Positions 47,201-60,000 of a stretch of 60,000 nt of DNA are shown piece after piece (the stretch's first letter is position 1; every line of letters starts with the position of its first letter). Source of the DNA: Tubiluchus corallicola. Lineage: Eukaryota > Priapulida > Priapulimorpha > Priapulimorphida > Tubiluchidae. The notes under the pieces are model-generated. The model saw only the letters and a list, made by a program, of their open reading frames with translations. It was not told the origin of the DNA and made no database searches. The translations under genes were made by a program, and so were the position numbers. The stretch is taken from NCBI GenBank assembly GCA_030141605.1, contig JAQGDQ010000095.1, positions 374,001 through 434,000 of the forward strand. Reading direction: 5' to 3'.

Positions 47201-50200
47201 AAAAACAATACAATCACTAACATTCAGACTGATCAGACTGATAAGCCTCTAGTGACATAAGTAAATGTAAAATGGAACTAGCAGATGTATTATTGCAGAC
47301 AAAAAATTGATTTCTAGATGTGCAGTTGTGTGTGTTAGGTGACAAAATTTCTGAGAGAAAACTGGTATCTTTTTAGAACAGCTCGTCAATCTGCTGAAGA
47401 ATGAAAATCTCACCTTATTACTTTAAACTTACAAGGTCAAGGTAAAAATTTTCATTAAAAATAACCCATTTGCAAGCATAGTCACAGCAGCCCAAAAATT
47501 AATTTGCAATATATTTCAATCACTTTTTGTTAGGATTTATACAAATAAACAATCATATTTTGTCCAGTTTTGCTTACTGCAAGGTAGTCCAATACTAAAT
47601 AGCGGGGACGGGACTTAGCTCATTGTCATGGACAGCCCTCTAAGATGAGATACTCACAGTGAACAGACAATGGTGTCTTAACCACATTTGAAGTGCATAT
47701 GCACACTCCACAAATGCTAAAAAATACTTTGAAGCAATCAGTCATCCATTTTCAAATTATACAAAATTTATAAGTCCCTCACTGCCTTTTCGGCTATTAA
47801 GCAAACATCATGACCAACTCAGGTATTCCACTCACTTTAAGTTCGTACAAGAAAACTATCTTGCAAAGTTAATGCATAACTAAATGCAGTATAACCTGTA
47901 TATTATTTCATGCAGCTTTTCACATGCACTAGAAACATTTGTTTTTTAATCCAGGTCAGTTTTTGCAAAAGAATAATATAAAAACAAATGCATCACATTA
48001 TTGTAGTCTAAGCATGCAGCCTGGACTGGACCATGTACAAAAAGCAGAAATAGAAACTTACAAAGCTTGGTTCGAGTTTGTCTTTCACGAAGGCATTGAA
48101 CAAATTCCACCATTGCTGCAATAGCTCCCCTGCATATGTACAGTCTGACTGCTCTACGCCTTTAGTTTGCGCATTGAACCTGTAGTGCCAGGGTTTCTTG
48201 GAGCCAAGAAAGTGTACCACTTTCACACCTTTTCCAAATCTGTCAAAGTTATACTCAAAATAAGATGCAAAAGACATACAAAATATAAACATGGTAACTG
48301 TAAATGCTTGGTGCCTCTGCCATTCAACAATGGTAATTTCTATAATAGAAAACAAAATAATTACTAAACATGTTATCAAGGTATGTCTTTGATAACATAT
48401 TAGTAGTAACAATCACGAAATTAGTATAACAAGCAAACTCACTGTTTGTATGCTGGAAGGTATGTATACGTGGCACTTGCTGTCATGTTATAAATAAAAG
48501 ACAAATGTTTTCTAATGTCTGAAGTTGCCCAGTCACCGAAGAATGTGTTGAGCAATCCTTGGTCACCACCTGTAAATAATATAAATAAAATTTTGAAAAT
48601 CTAGAAAATAATAATTCATGAATTGAAATTTTCAGTTTAAGTGTTTTGCACACTAAATAAAATAGTATAGAAGGTTATAGTTCATAAAATTGCAAGCAAA
48701 AGCTGTAAAAAGGTAAGTCAGTATGCAGTTGCAATATTTAAGCCAACACTACTTTTACAGAAGCTCTGCATGAAACTTCATCGATTAACTTTGCCAATTA
48801 TGAGATAAAGTGCTCCTGACTTTTACCACAAAATGTTGCAGTTCATTGAAGTCCCAATATTTTATTTGGAAAAATAAATTGTGCAATGTTTCCGAGGAAT
48901 TTAATACAAATCAAAACAAAACAAAAATACCAAATCTTCAAAGAGAGCACATTGAAATAAGTAATTAACCAAATATACAAACAGTTACTGGTACAAAAAT
49001 AAAAATCCTTTATAACATAGCTCCATAGCAAACATAAACCTACAGTAGACCAAGTGTCATTGCATCCTCTTAAGCTTAGTGTAAACATGCAAACACATTT
49101 TTAATAAAATATTTTACACCATGGCTAAGGCATCATATTGCTATCTATAGTTAATATTTTTCAGCTAGTATAACTATACATGAGCAAATATTGTACACAT
49201 GCCCTATTTTTCACAGTATAACATAGACTGCAGGCATCAAACTTGCTCACCAAATAACACTTACACATAAACATAACATTTATCTTTCAATTTTTAGTTT
49301 TTGAATAAGTTTTACTACATTTCAAATATGTGCTGGTGTGCAAATGTGCTTGGTTCTTTTGATACAATAATCTATTACGTGAAGGAATAACAATGTTATC
49401 CACATGAAATATGTTGCTAAACACTTAGTAACTATTTGTTCAACTTTTAAATGTGGCTTGAGAGAAACTAGTGGATCTCCGAATTGTTGCATATAAAGAA
49501 AAATACATAGATGAAGCAAAAATTCACAATAAATGTAAAATGCTTAAATATGAAAGAGCTAATAGATTACCATCAAAGCTGCCTTTATCAAGAGCACAGC
49601 GAAGAAGAGCCGTGTATGTTTCCTGTGATGGTTGGAAAACAAATACTCCAGAGTTGAAGCAGTCGGGCCAGCCAATGTCTGGTGCTGCTGATAGTTCCTC
49701 TCTCTCAAACAACTCATCAACATTAGCTAACACCTATAAGACATTTAATAAATGTTTTCATGCGTATGTCAAAGCATCGAAATATATTCGTAAGTTTACT
49801 TTGAATTCATGTGCATTAAACATGTAATAATTAAAATAAACAGTAAAAACTATAGTTTGTAAAAGCAAGTAATGAGGGATAACCAATATCGAATATAACA
49901 CCCTGTTAAACGCAAAAACAAATTCTCAACTTTGATGTTATTAGATAGCATATTTTAATAAAGCCATTCTGAGGGCATCGAACCTTGAACTTTTTGACAA
50001 AGACTGCATGCACTTGTAATTTGCAAACTAACATCAATTCTGAGCAATAGCAAGATCATAGCAGGACATATGGCTTTAAACTGAACAGGCCCACATGCAA
50101 ATCATTCTGCTTAAAAATATGCTCTGGTCTGTTGTTCATTATAGCTGTTTGGCTTTGGACCACAATTCTGACTGCAAGTGCATGCTAATACATTGAAATC

Positions 50201-52976
50201 CTAGCTATGTTGGCAGCAAGAACACAATATTGGGAGGCACACATCTAGCAATTACACAACTATATTGAAGTCCAGCTGCCATGCATGTGCAAGGAGTGCC
50301 AAGGACCACACATTTGTATCAAACTGGAAGGTTTTGCGACTTTTGCCAGTTTGTTTTCCTGACTGATTGAGTCTGGCATCACAGTTGTTTCAAAAATTAT
50401 TCTTCACCAAATATTTATTCAAATAACAAATTTGCTGGAACTGCAAACAGGATGTAACAAATAATAGCATCCTTTTGCAACTGTAGATGTAAAACAGCCT
50501 GCCATGTTGAGTATGTCAGGCTAAGACCGCCAGCCTACTGCATTGCAAATAAGTAACAATTCTTTGCCTTTCATTTGTAAAAAGGTGAACTTCATCTAAA
50601 ATCGATGCTTTAATAATCTATCCTTTAATAATAAGTGTAATAACATTCTTGTAGCCCCTACTCCACGGGTCTCAGTCTACATAAATTTGGTGATTGTGGG
50701 CACTATATTTTTGGAGTAGACAGGGGGTCCATTGGAGCAATGAATAAACAGTTTGTAAATAAGAAGACTACAGTGTATTGTAGAATCTTAAATACACGCC
50801 TGTAGCATGTTTCTTGTATTTGTATGAGTGTATTTTGGTTATTGTATGCCCTGTTTTACTGTAGTTCAGTAATTTTAGTTTTAGGTTTTAATCTGTAGTT
50901 TTAATGTCTTTGTGTATGGGGTGTGTCAAAAGCCTGTCTACACTTTTTTTTATTTCCTTTTAGCTTTTCATTCAATCGTAACCAACTTTGGCATCAATCA
51001 CAAGCAGTTTTTGACAATTTTTCTTTTTGACCAAACACTTATTGCTAAAGTTAAAAATGAGGTGAAAAATCTTAGCCGTTACCCTAACAAGAGGTTCTTC
51101 ACTCATAAACTGGAGTGCAGCGGAAATTCAGAACAGCATATCGACCACACTCGGTTCTCACTACAGACAATGCAGTTTTGTGAAAGACTTTTTCAAAACA
51201 AGCTATCCGATTTACACTGGGTTGGAACTTGTGGAAAGTTAGGACTTGACAGATTTTACATCCCTACAATGTTCTAACAACAGGCTAAACTTTATACAAA
51301 AAGACGTGGAGCACCTTCAATCGACTTTCATGAACTCAAAATAACAATTAGAGATTGCTGTGTAAACATTTAACTGGAAATGCTTGCTGATATTGAAAAT
51401 GCACATGTTAATAATTAATGGAAGTGCTTTGAATGAAGAAGATACCGAAAATAGAGAAGCCTACTGTAGTTCTTTCAGATATTTGTCTAATTTGACAGAA
51501 ACTATTGTCAAACATTTTATGTGATTGTACCAATTTTCAAAAATTCTGCTTTGGTTAAAAAATAAAAACCAAAGGATATATTGACTTCAGAGACAATCTG
51601 TAGTATGGACTTTACAACAGACTTTCTAAAATATTGTGAATTTTTGTTAATGTTGTCAATAATATTTGCAATTAATTAGTATTACATTGAGAAACATAAG
51701 TTTTAACTGCTGCTCTGATATTTCATCAGTAATTAAAAAGCACATTAGTGTTACTCAGAAATTGGCCTCTTTGGTTTTGTGTAATGTAGTAAAAAAACTA
51801 AAACATCTTATAAAGGTAATAGTCGTAATTTGAGCTTAGACTTAGTTGACCTGACTAGTTCAGTAAAAAGTCCGATATTCAATAAGTTTTGGCTTAGCAT
51901 AAATGGTTTTGACTTGCTTCTGCTTCAGGAAAATGAAAAATTCAGATTTGGTTTCGAAGACAGTTTTTAGATTCTGTATAGCCCTGCTGCTTCTTCACAC
52001 GTACGCACAATTAAATGTGTCCTAAAAGAAACTTTTTTACTAATAATTAAAGCCACATCAAGTTAAAGTCAGTCAATTTCTGGCGCAATTGTTAGGATTA
52101 GACATATCATATAAAGCAATTCCAGAACACAAACATAATAACCATCCAAAAAACTATGTGGTAGAAAAGGAGAGAAGAAAGAAACTTGTAAATGAAACCA
52201 TATGTATGTGGTTCGCCCAATGGAGCCAGAACATTCCATCAAGAAGCCACCTACCAGTGCATCAGCATCCATAAACACACATTTTTTGTACTGTGTAAGT
52301 GTCCAAGCATGTAACTTCGTAAGGGTTACGCCTAGTTCAGGTCGAGACATAAGGGCTAAGTGTGCTTCATCTTTGCTGTCCATCACATCAACTACTTGAA
52401 TTAAATTGAAAGCATCTTGTAAATGGACTCTGAAAACAAGAAAAAAAAGTTTTCTGATGCAGGCAAAAACGAGAGGCTCCTTCGTCTGTATTAGCTCTAT
52501 AATAAATGTACTGGATTGCAACATTAGAATTGTAAACACTGGCAGTTGTGTAACACTTTTGCAATAGTGCTATCTTTTGATAAAAATGGAAGCACGTAAA
52601 GCCTATTAAATGACCTTTAAAAATATGGGCTTGCAAATTTGTAACTCACTTAAATTTTGTTCGTAAATAAACACAGTACACAAAAGTGAGGTTATCACGT
52701 CTGCACAAGAACGTTATTGCATAATTCAAAAAGAAATAAACAAAAATATCAAATTAATTAAATATTTCCAATAAAAATTTATTTGTAATTGTTTTGCTAA
52801 CACTGCTAACTTTTGAAAAATTGAAAATTCTTTAACCTCATGGCCTGAGAAACACCGGGTGTTATAAGACAAGCTAACTGACGACCTGTTCCAGATTGAC
52901 GTATGGACTGTGCAAGAACCAATGCACCAATGGCGTACGAATCATTAGTCGCCAAGGTAACGAATGCTTCATCCAT
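44286..52976 (-). CDS. GYG1: glycogenin (self-glucosylating glycogen primer)
   Basis: GT8-family glucosyltransferase that glucosylates itself to start glycogen; cytosolic, partner of glycogen synthase. Seven coding exons in transcript order: 52976-52837, 52429-52255, 49733-49571, 48569-48443, 48239-48062, 47155-47132, 44468-44286. All are GT-AG, phases chain, and the product is 329 aa (human GYG1 333-350). The start [20 protein letters not shown] matches the family. The exon has an acceptor-like tcttccag three bases before the ATG, so a non-coding or very short first exon probably lies upstream. The metal-binding DAD motif is D101-A-D103 (CVFMDADAL). [20 protein letters not shown] and [11 protein letters not shown] are family blocks. 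The acceptor Tyr is Y194 in TYTYLPAYK (human Y195). The C-terminal glycogen-synthase-binding motif is present: [20 protein letters not shown]. The linker between the catalytic domain and that motif is short, partly encoded by a 24-nt exon. Confidence 0.97.
45494..45777. repeat. perfect 142-bp tandem duplication
   Basis: 45494-45635 and 45636-45777 look identical base for base. They lie in glycogenin intron 6. Either a very recent event or an assembly artefact. Confidence 0.95.
45912..46769. mobile_element. pogo/Tigger-like non-autonomous element in glycogenin intron 6
   Basis: The element 45914-46767 (854 bp) is bounded by TA on both sides. The left end cagcaagtcctcgcttaac and the reverse complement of the right end cagtaagtcgttgcttaac match at 16 of 19. 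The subterminal regions repeat gtcgttaa and gtcactaa-type words. A minus-strand stretch near 46400-46200 (Lys/Arg-rich, interrupted) might be a transposase remnant, but this is weak. Confidence 0.75.
47132..47155 (-). other. 24-nt glycogenin microexon
   Basis: Flanked by tgtaacag on the 5' side and GTAAGT on the 3' side. It encodes eight residues, VSGADTKD, in phase 0 at both ends, so inclusion or skipping keeps the frame. It sits in the flexible linker before the synthase-binding tail. It is called from splice sites and phase only; there is no transcript evidence here. Confidence 0.7.
50912..51277 (+). other. unidentified 121-codon open frame in glycogenin intron 2
   Basis: Open frame with a reasonable residue mix ([20 protein letters not shown], then TLQ-type Phe/Cys-rich segment). 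Similar-looking broken frames follow to about 51520 ([33 protein letters not shown]). It could be a decayed transposon gene. No motif identified. Confidence 0.2.
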
Positions 52977-54738
52977 AACTGGAAGACATAAAATTAAGAC
53001 ATGAACTATATGGGGTAACTGCGAAACAAATTGCACAAAAAGAATGTTAAGCAAAAGAAAAAGTTGATGATGATAACAATGATGATAACATCAGCCAGAT
53101 GTTAGTTGCTGTCAGCCAAAAATGTATATTTTACACACAACATACACAGTGATGGAGACAGCATAGGATAAAACAAACAGGTTCAAAATGACAATAAAAA
53201 TTATAGCATCTTAATTAACCAAGTTTATGAAAACGAATATCCTTAGACCAGCTTGGAGAAGTAACTGTTGTTATTTTTCAATGCAGTCTTACTATAAAAA
53301 CATTTCAGTTCGACAAACTATTGGGATTTGGGACTTGAACTCTATTCAAGATTTCTGTTGTCTGTGCAGCAGCAAGTTCACTAATCACAGTTTACAAGTA
53401 AAAAGAAATTAACAGTCATAATCTAATTAAAAAAGCGAATTTTTAGGAACTTTTGAAATGCTCAGCACAATGTAGTGTGTTTGTTTTAAATAAGCCTATT
53501 TAGCACAAGTTTATTAATTGGAGGAAGAACAAAACAGATTTGGTAAATAAAGATACTGTGCGATGAAAAAAAACTCGTCATGTATAGCCAAAGATTTTAT
53601 TTATTTATGTAGGCTTCAAATTCTAACAAACTGTATATCAGCTAATTCGACATCTAAGACGTCCATGCTGTGAGTGCGTACAGAAAACGCAAAGCTATTA
53701 TGCTGTTAAATTGGTATGTTTCACTACAATAAAAATAATTTGCCCATACCATAGAAAACCGAAACTGTAAATCTTTACCAAAATCGACGCGCCCATTTAA
53801 AAATGAGTGGCTGATGAAAGCGCACTGAGTAGGCGCTATTTGTAGATTAGGCCAAGGTGAAGCTAAGAAACCCGCTTGCTGCAGAAATTTTGTGTAGATG
53901 ACAAGGGCTGGTGCAGCTCTGAACCTCGCACACAAGCTTCCCCAATATACGAAAATAGCTGTGCCAAATATACTATGCATATCAGATGACTAGGGCATGT
54001 AAAAGTACAGTTAAATGCCCGACTGTGGGTTGGGAATTCCGTCACAAACCACGTGAAGTCGATTTCCTGGCCAGTCGCACAACAAAATACGCGATATGTT
54101 TACTGTACATGGCAATAAACTAATAATGCGCCGCTACTGAATATAATAAAGTGACAAAACGACGACAGGTGTTATTGATTTGCACTACTCATTAACACAA
54201 TTATAAACAGGATCACATTAACGAGCAGTTTTGGCACAAAATATATAATTGCTTATTTTAATGCTTACTCATAGTAACACAAGAACGTTAATGGTCGTCC
54301 CAGGAAGCCGTTATAACTTCTCCCACGCGAGGGATAAAAACCGGAAACGGTCGAGAACACCACTTATTCTTAGCTAGATACTGGACAGCAGAAAAATGTA
54401 CAGTTGTGGTGATGCTTTAGCATGACGGAATGTTATGCATGAATGACTTGGGTCATAATCAAATTTCATAAGGATCGCATTACGTATTGGTACTGTACGT
54501 TTACACTGTACGTACCACGTATAACACACTTCTGGTACACAGCAAACTACATATTATATATTGATCGCTTTGCTCTATATACCCAATATCTTATATCATC
54601 AAAGACCTGTACTAAGCTAACAACTAAAACGAAAACCTGCATTATTGTTATTTAAACAGAATCATTTTAAGACAAATAAAAGAAATAATTTGATCATAAT
54701 TAATTTCATTGTGTTGTGTTCTATAGTTTCACACTCAC
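52977..54738. other. glycogenin 5' flank; no firm gene
   Basis: A minus-strand 108-codon frame at 53980-53654 lies in a locally GC-richer patch, but shows no family motif. It could be 5' UTR or promoter-region DNA of glycogenin. Confidence 0.35.
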
Positions 54739-54813
54739 TTTTGACTTGGCAATCATTCTCCGCCTACGCCAGTTACTTAAAGCAGATGAAGTAAAAGCAG
54801 TACGTTTAACCAT
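54739..54813 (-). other. possible first coding exon of an unidentified gene
   Basis: ATG at 54813 opens 25 codons (MVKRTAFTSSALSNWRRRRM, then IAKSK), ending at a good donor (AAA then GTGAGTG). The Arg-rich run resembles a small nuclear or organellar protein start. Its phase does not fit glycogenin exon 1 and no following exon was found. Could be chance. Confidence 0.2.
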
Positions 54814-57800
54814 GTAAAAAAGAGAAGGTTCTAATGCAGCATTTTCAAACGGACGAGATAATCTAAAGTTTAAAACAGGTTTGATTCCACCCATGCAGCA
54901 AACTTGATTAATTCAGTAATAATGGTCGAGTTAAATCAATTTTGATGTTTGTTTGTTCGGAGGAGGGTGCAACTGGGAACGATAACCCGGTGCTGAAAGG
55001 CGAGGCCCATAGAAGAATCACAGCAAGGTTTGAGAGAGTGCATGAAAAGTCGTAGCAGCAAACAATGTAGGTCCCAATGCAATAACCAATGCACGCTTAT
55101 TTATTACCTTGCCATGTGAATGGCAAAAATACAATTTAGTCAAATGTACAAGCCAAAATTAATAGACCTAGTTTTTGAACTAATGACAAGTTTTAAAATC
55201 TAAAGTGGCATTTACCTGGCATCCGGAATGCGCATGCGTTATGCGAATGGGAATAGATAAAATCGGTTTATACTGTTTTCAATGTACCCGTTTATCAGAT
55301 CTATGTTATTGTTCAACCATTTTTTATGCGGACGGACAAATTCATTTTCATCATGGAGAAAATGCTATGTAAACGCGCGCTATAAAGATTAGACCTGGTT
55401 TGTACGACAAAAGTAATCTCAAATACAGTAACAGAGGTTTTACAAGGTAGCGGTGGGTCGAAGTAGCCTTTGAAGTCAATATAGTGAAAGTAGTATATCT
55501 AGTTTTTGTTGTAAAGTTATATGATTTATAATACATACTTACACACACCTTATTAGAACAATATATCGACTTTGTCCTGAAAATGTCCTTACATAGATGT
55601 GCTGTTACAATGGAAAACATATAAGCTACAAAATATTATTAAGTTATTTAATAAAATGCGCTTTTTTATCTGACATGAAAACAATAGATCAATTTAAATT
55701 CCACTGGACAGCACGCTGTAAAATTGTAATTATATGTGCCTGCAAAATAAGTTTTGCACAAGATTTCATTGGAACTGCAACTCTTTGGCTTCACCACCAA
55801 GTGAAAAGTAGCAAGTTAAAGCCCACCAGTACTTTGCTGCACTAAACAAACAGGAGAAATAAAGTTAATTTATGAAAGCTTGTGTAGTACTCAATGTTGA
55901 ATTCACCTTATGCTATCCAAATTTTTATTGCAAATTAATTTTATTAATAATTACAATTATTATTAATTACATATAATATGGTACTATTATATAATACTAA
56001 TATAATATATAATTACGCATAATAACAATCATCAAAATTTTTAATACTGTAATAATTTCATGCTACGGTACAGTTAATTAGTTGTTGGCTTTTTTATTTT
56101 AACGTAACAACAAGGCACTGTTCAGTTGAAATGCAACACTGAACATTTATCAAGTAAAATTGAGAAAGTTGCAGGCTGCATTCTCAAATAACTTAGGCAC
56201 TTTTCTTCATCCATTACAACTTATTGCAATTCGCCTTGGTGTTCATGGTTTTCAAAAACTGGTTGAACCTAAAAACGATGTTGTCGCTTCCTGTATAGCC
56301 TATTTGCTTGTTTCTTTAACCACCAGAGCAAAATAATTCTTCTATAGGTCTCTCATTTCTACACTCTCGCGCTAAAAATTTTGCCGCATTCGTGATGTAT
56401 TGTATGGAATGAGTACGGAAGTACTGGAAACAACTGTTGCGGATGTAAAACGTGTGGACAGAAAAGTCTGTGTATGCACGTGTCTGTGCGGACGCAGTGG
56501 AAACGCGGCCTTATGCGTTATTTTTTCTGCAACTTTTTATACGCAGCTATTCCACAGGAGAATAATGCATAGCGCATGTGAAAGTGAACACCACTTAGCT
56601 GGCAAAACTGTGTGTAGCTCGAATTGTGCTTAGCTTGACAGGATGCACTATAACGTCCAGTTTTCACATTCCAGTTAGTTGATCTTTTGCCATGCCATGG
56701 TCCATGATAGGCTAAAACTAAGCAGTGTCAAATTTTTGTTAACAATCATAATTGTTATCGCAATTCTTTAGGAGAAACTGTCCAAAAACACTTAACATTT
56801 GCATAGAATCGTGTACAATGACAATCCCAAAATAAGAGGCCCTTGCAAACCACCCATATTTTTTGCAAATAGAAGATAAAAATTATTGCTGACTCAGTGA
56901 CGACAACATGGCAAAATGGCAGATTTTTAATACAATATCCAACTATTATTGTTTTTATATAGTCTGACATTCTGCAATCGAGCATTCAGCACTCAGAGGA
57001 AGGCGCACCCAATACCAACAACACACGGGACCTGACAAGTGACAAATTATTACTTCAACCACATTCAGATGCAAATAGCCATCTGCATGGCACATAAACT
57101 GTCCATGAGTTTTCTTGGCAAGCGTACTGTCAGCTAGGCATAACCCTAGCCCATCTCTTTCTACAACTGCCAATTTTTGCTGCATTTATGAGATCATGGA
57201 ACTATTACAGTATTTTGCTGGTGAGCATAACTGTGGAGAAATTGTAAGAAAGATATATTACAAAATAAAATTAATAAATAAAAATCAGAACAACAAGTAA
57301 AAACAACAAACTGCATTTCAAGTTTCGATGCGAAAATAAATACAGCAGTCCAGACTGATGGAAAAAACAGTTTGACTGTTTGTTGTGAGAGTGGTAGACT
57401 GGTAGCTGAGATCAATATTAAAAATCTAAAAATAAGCAAGTTTTATTACATACAGGTTTCTAACACAAGTTGATGGAGGTCTGAGAGGCAAGAAATCTGT
57501 TAACGATTTTACAAACTGGCATTGTACAAAGAAGTGTATTGTACCAAACCCAAAAATTTGCGTATTGCAGTAAAACGTGAATCTAAAATCTTTTTCCCGT
57601 TTGTCCCAAAATTATCCCATACCAAAAATCTACCCTAAGGGGTTTAAATACAACTGGCTTAAACTCAAACTGCGGATGGCTGAACTCTGCATGACAGTAT
57701 GAGGTTCATAGATTAACTAAGTCAAGATACCAAAAATGCATATTATTGCCTCCTTTTCAGTTCTCTCCATATTCTATATACTACATGTAGGGTACCAACA

Positions 57801-59179
57801 CTCAATACCACAACCAATGACGTCAAAAAATGTGCTAATTGATGCAACGCAGGCACCAATTCATATCAAGTGAATTATCCTAGTGGGTAATGTTATAAAT
57901 TATTTATTAAGATAAATGAATAAACAATTATCTTTATAAGCAATCAATAACAACCTGTGACTCTCAAGAGAACTTTGCACTGATGCAATATTACTAGTAA
58001 AATATGTTTATATGGGCACTGACAGTCACTGTTAGCGAACTATAACATTACTATAATTTAGTATCAATTAGCGTAAAGCAAAAATGGAATGCAATAAATA
58101 TACGTAAATTTAAACACAAGCTCACAACATTTTGCTGCAGTGTAAAAACATAATGAAGTTACCCATACTGACGATTATGACACAACATGCACAACACATC
58201 AGAAAGCTAAAGCCTTGGACCACATGATTCACTACATTGAACTGATTTGTTTGAGTAATGGTGCAATCTAACAATCATAAATATAGTTGTTTCAATGAAG
58301 CAGGCTTTTTACAATTGTCTGTAGACTCTGTACATATTCCAGGCAACTCCGTGAAGTCATAAGCATGGTACTGAATTCCGTTTTTGTGGAATGCAGATAA
58401 TAAAATTGTACGGTGTAAACCGGGTAGTAATGGTAAATTTGCCAAGGGCAGTTAAAAACCCATTGTAAATGTCCAAGTGAAATTTTACTGACACCTTGCC
58501 AACAGTTAAAGTCAGAGTACTGTGCTACCCATGTGCTGAGTTTTGGCCACATATTGTGCTACTAGCTAGAAGAACTGATAGATCTTGGCAGATCAGTTAT
58601 GCAGAATAGTAATTTTATTGGAAATAGCTGACTTTTGATATAGGAGGGGGTACTATGTTGCCATGCTGTGTACAAACAATCACAAGAAAGGCAATATTTT
58701 ACTGCCATTTTAAAATGAAGTTTGAAGTAGCATATTTCTTTGCATGTGAAGGCTGAAAACAGCAAGACACTGCACTGTCACACCTTACAGTTCAAAAAGT
58801 GAACTGCACTTGTTATTTTCTGAATTCATTATTAAATCAACATTGCACTATTTGAACGTTGGCTACCTCTGCAGGAGTGCTTGCTTTAATAGTGCATTTC
58901 ATTAATATGTAGCAAAAGCATTGTAATCATTAATTTATTTATACAGTTTCATTTGATTTGGAATTTTTTTTTGGAAAGTTTGTCAAAGTAAAAGAAAAAT
59001 ATAAGAAAATATTTACGCATCTGTCAAAGTCAAGAAGATGTTTTAGTTAGAATACTGGAAGCCCACATATTTGGTTTCTTTGCAGTTCCATGTTATTTTC
59101 CTAATGTTAAACTATGAAAAGTTTTATTACATCTACAGTTTTGCATATTTCATATTTTTGCCTTCTATATTAGCTCATG
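54814..59179. other. no gene seen
   Basis: AT-rich, with a CpG-containing patch near 55200-55400 (NRF1-like site at 55229) and another at 56440-56560. Short frames on both strands (for example minus 58552-58292) have no recognisable homology. Confidence 0.45.
55229..55240. promoter_or_regulatory. NRF1-like palindrome
   Basis: tgcgcatgcgtt matches the NRF1 consensus (TGCGCATGCGCA) at ten of twelve positions. In an otherwise CpG-poor region such a site often marks a housekeeping promoter. No gene is clearly attached to it, although the minus-strand exon candidate at 54813 lies 400 bp downstream. Confidence 0.3.
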
Positions 59180-60000
59180 CAGACGAACCTCTTTATACTG
59201 CCCCTCATTATAATGCCAGCCTCGCTATAAAGCCAACCTTTGGCTTGTCAAGATTTCCATAATGCATTAAATATAAGGAATAATGCCAACGTATCTGCCA
59301 AAGTCTACCGCCATCCGAAAAAGTATCATTGTACCGCCTTACCAAGTTTATTTTAGCTAATAAATCTACCACATTATAGTACCAGCTAAGATAAAGCACA
59401 ATGAATTGCTGCTGAAAAGTAGCCATTGTATTGTAAAAGCAATGACCTCTGAACAAAAAAGTAATTATGATGCTTAAATTAAGATTTAGGTGATAGTAAG
59501 CAAGTGACTGTAAGAAAGTGAATCTTGAGGTTTTGAGCAAGAAGCATGCATTTTAAGAGTACAAGAGTTGCGTACCTAAGGTTCAGTACTGAGCTCATGT
59601 GAATTTAAAGGTTGTTAAAGCTGCTGCATGTACTGCTTTGACTCGAGGTCAAGTTATGTGCATTGGCTATTCTTAATTGTCCAGTAATGTTACGTTGGGA
59701 TGGGAGTGTAGGCCACGACTGATTGCATAATTGTCTTATCAGTTTGCTAATTACCAGTATTTTACAAGAATGCTTCTCCATATTGTGTTTCATAAAAATT
59801 TTGCAAGTTACTGCTGCATAGATAATAGATATAAGTACAATAATACTATATACTATTTATCACATATTAAAATGAAGTAGGAAACAAAATCGAGGTTACA
59901 CAATAAAATGGCTTTGATATTTGATAAAGCTCGCCTTCTGCCAATCCCGCTATAATGCCATATTTAGCGGTGTCCCAGACCTGGGTTATAACGAGGTTCG
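59180..60000. mobile_element. pogo/Tigger-like non-autonomous element, cut by the window edge
   Basis: The left end reads cagacgaacctctttatac. The sequence at the window's right edge, read back, starts cgaacctcgttataac, so 13 of the first 14 bases from cgaacc agree. The subterminal regions repeat (c/g)ctataatgcc-type words at both ends (cattataatgccagcctcg; cccgctataatgcc). The last three or four bases and the right target site lie outside the window. No TA is seen directly on the left. Confidence 0.65.

Noticed and set aside
53654-53980. 108-codon minus-strand frame
   Set aside because: No motif or splice support; could be 5' flank of glycogenin. Noted but not called.

Overview
This is nuclear DNA from an invertebrate animal. 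It is AT-rich, with short GT-AG introns, several families of broken transposable elements, and three recognisable conserved animal genes rebuilt here exon by exon. The phylum cannot be fixed from the sequence alone: the gene content is pan-metazoan and the LINE types occur in many invertebrates. There is no bacterial operon structure, CRISPR array or phage.

Layout. 1-900: repeat block ending in a minus-strand reverse-transcriptase (RT) tail. 1375-4993: one broken APE-type LINE (+). 4994-7045: no gene. 7046-14265: RRP1/RRP1B nucleolar rRNA-processing factor (+, 4 coding exons, 768 aa). 14266-20582: convergent intergenic space with tandem repeats, a tRNA-like SINE head and one doubtful minus-strand coding segment. 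20583-32671: WDFY2-type WD40/FYVE endosomal protein (-, 12 coding exons, 405 aa), with MITEs in its introns and one about 100 bp upstream of its start codon. 33.5-41.1 kb: graveyard of nested CR1/Jockey-like LINE pieces and a second RT family. 44286-52976: glycogenin (-, 7 coding exons including a 24-nt microexon, 329 aa). 53.0-60.0 kb: no convincing gene, and a pogo/Tigger-like element that runs off the right edge.

The three genes are housekeeping functions with no evident shared pathway: ribosome biogenesis, PI3P-endosome signalling and glycogen priming. RRP1 and WDFY2 converge; WDFY2 and glycogenin lie on the same strand, separated by the LINE graveyard.

I found no clearly new multi-gene system. 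The most interesting points are the RRP1 C-terminal region (three ~74-aa repeats followed by a KVKF...GLLK tail resembling PP1-docking motifs), an in-frame triplication of the endonuclease SDH active-site segment in a LINE, the glycogenin microexon, and a set of MITEs whose terminal inverted repeats and target-site duplications can be read directly (piggyBac-like, hAT-like and pogo/Tigger-like).
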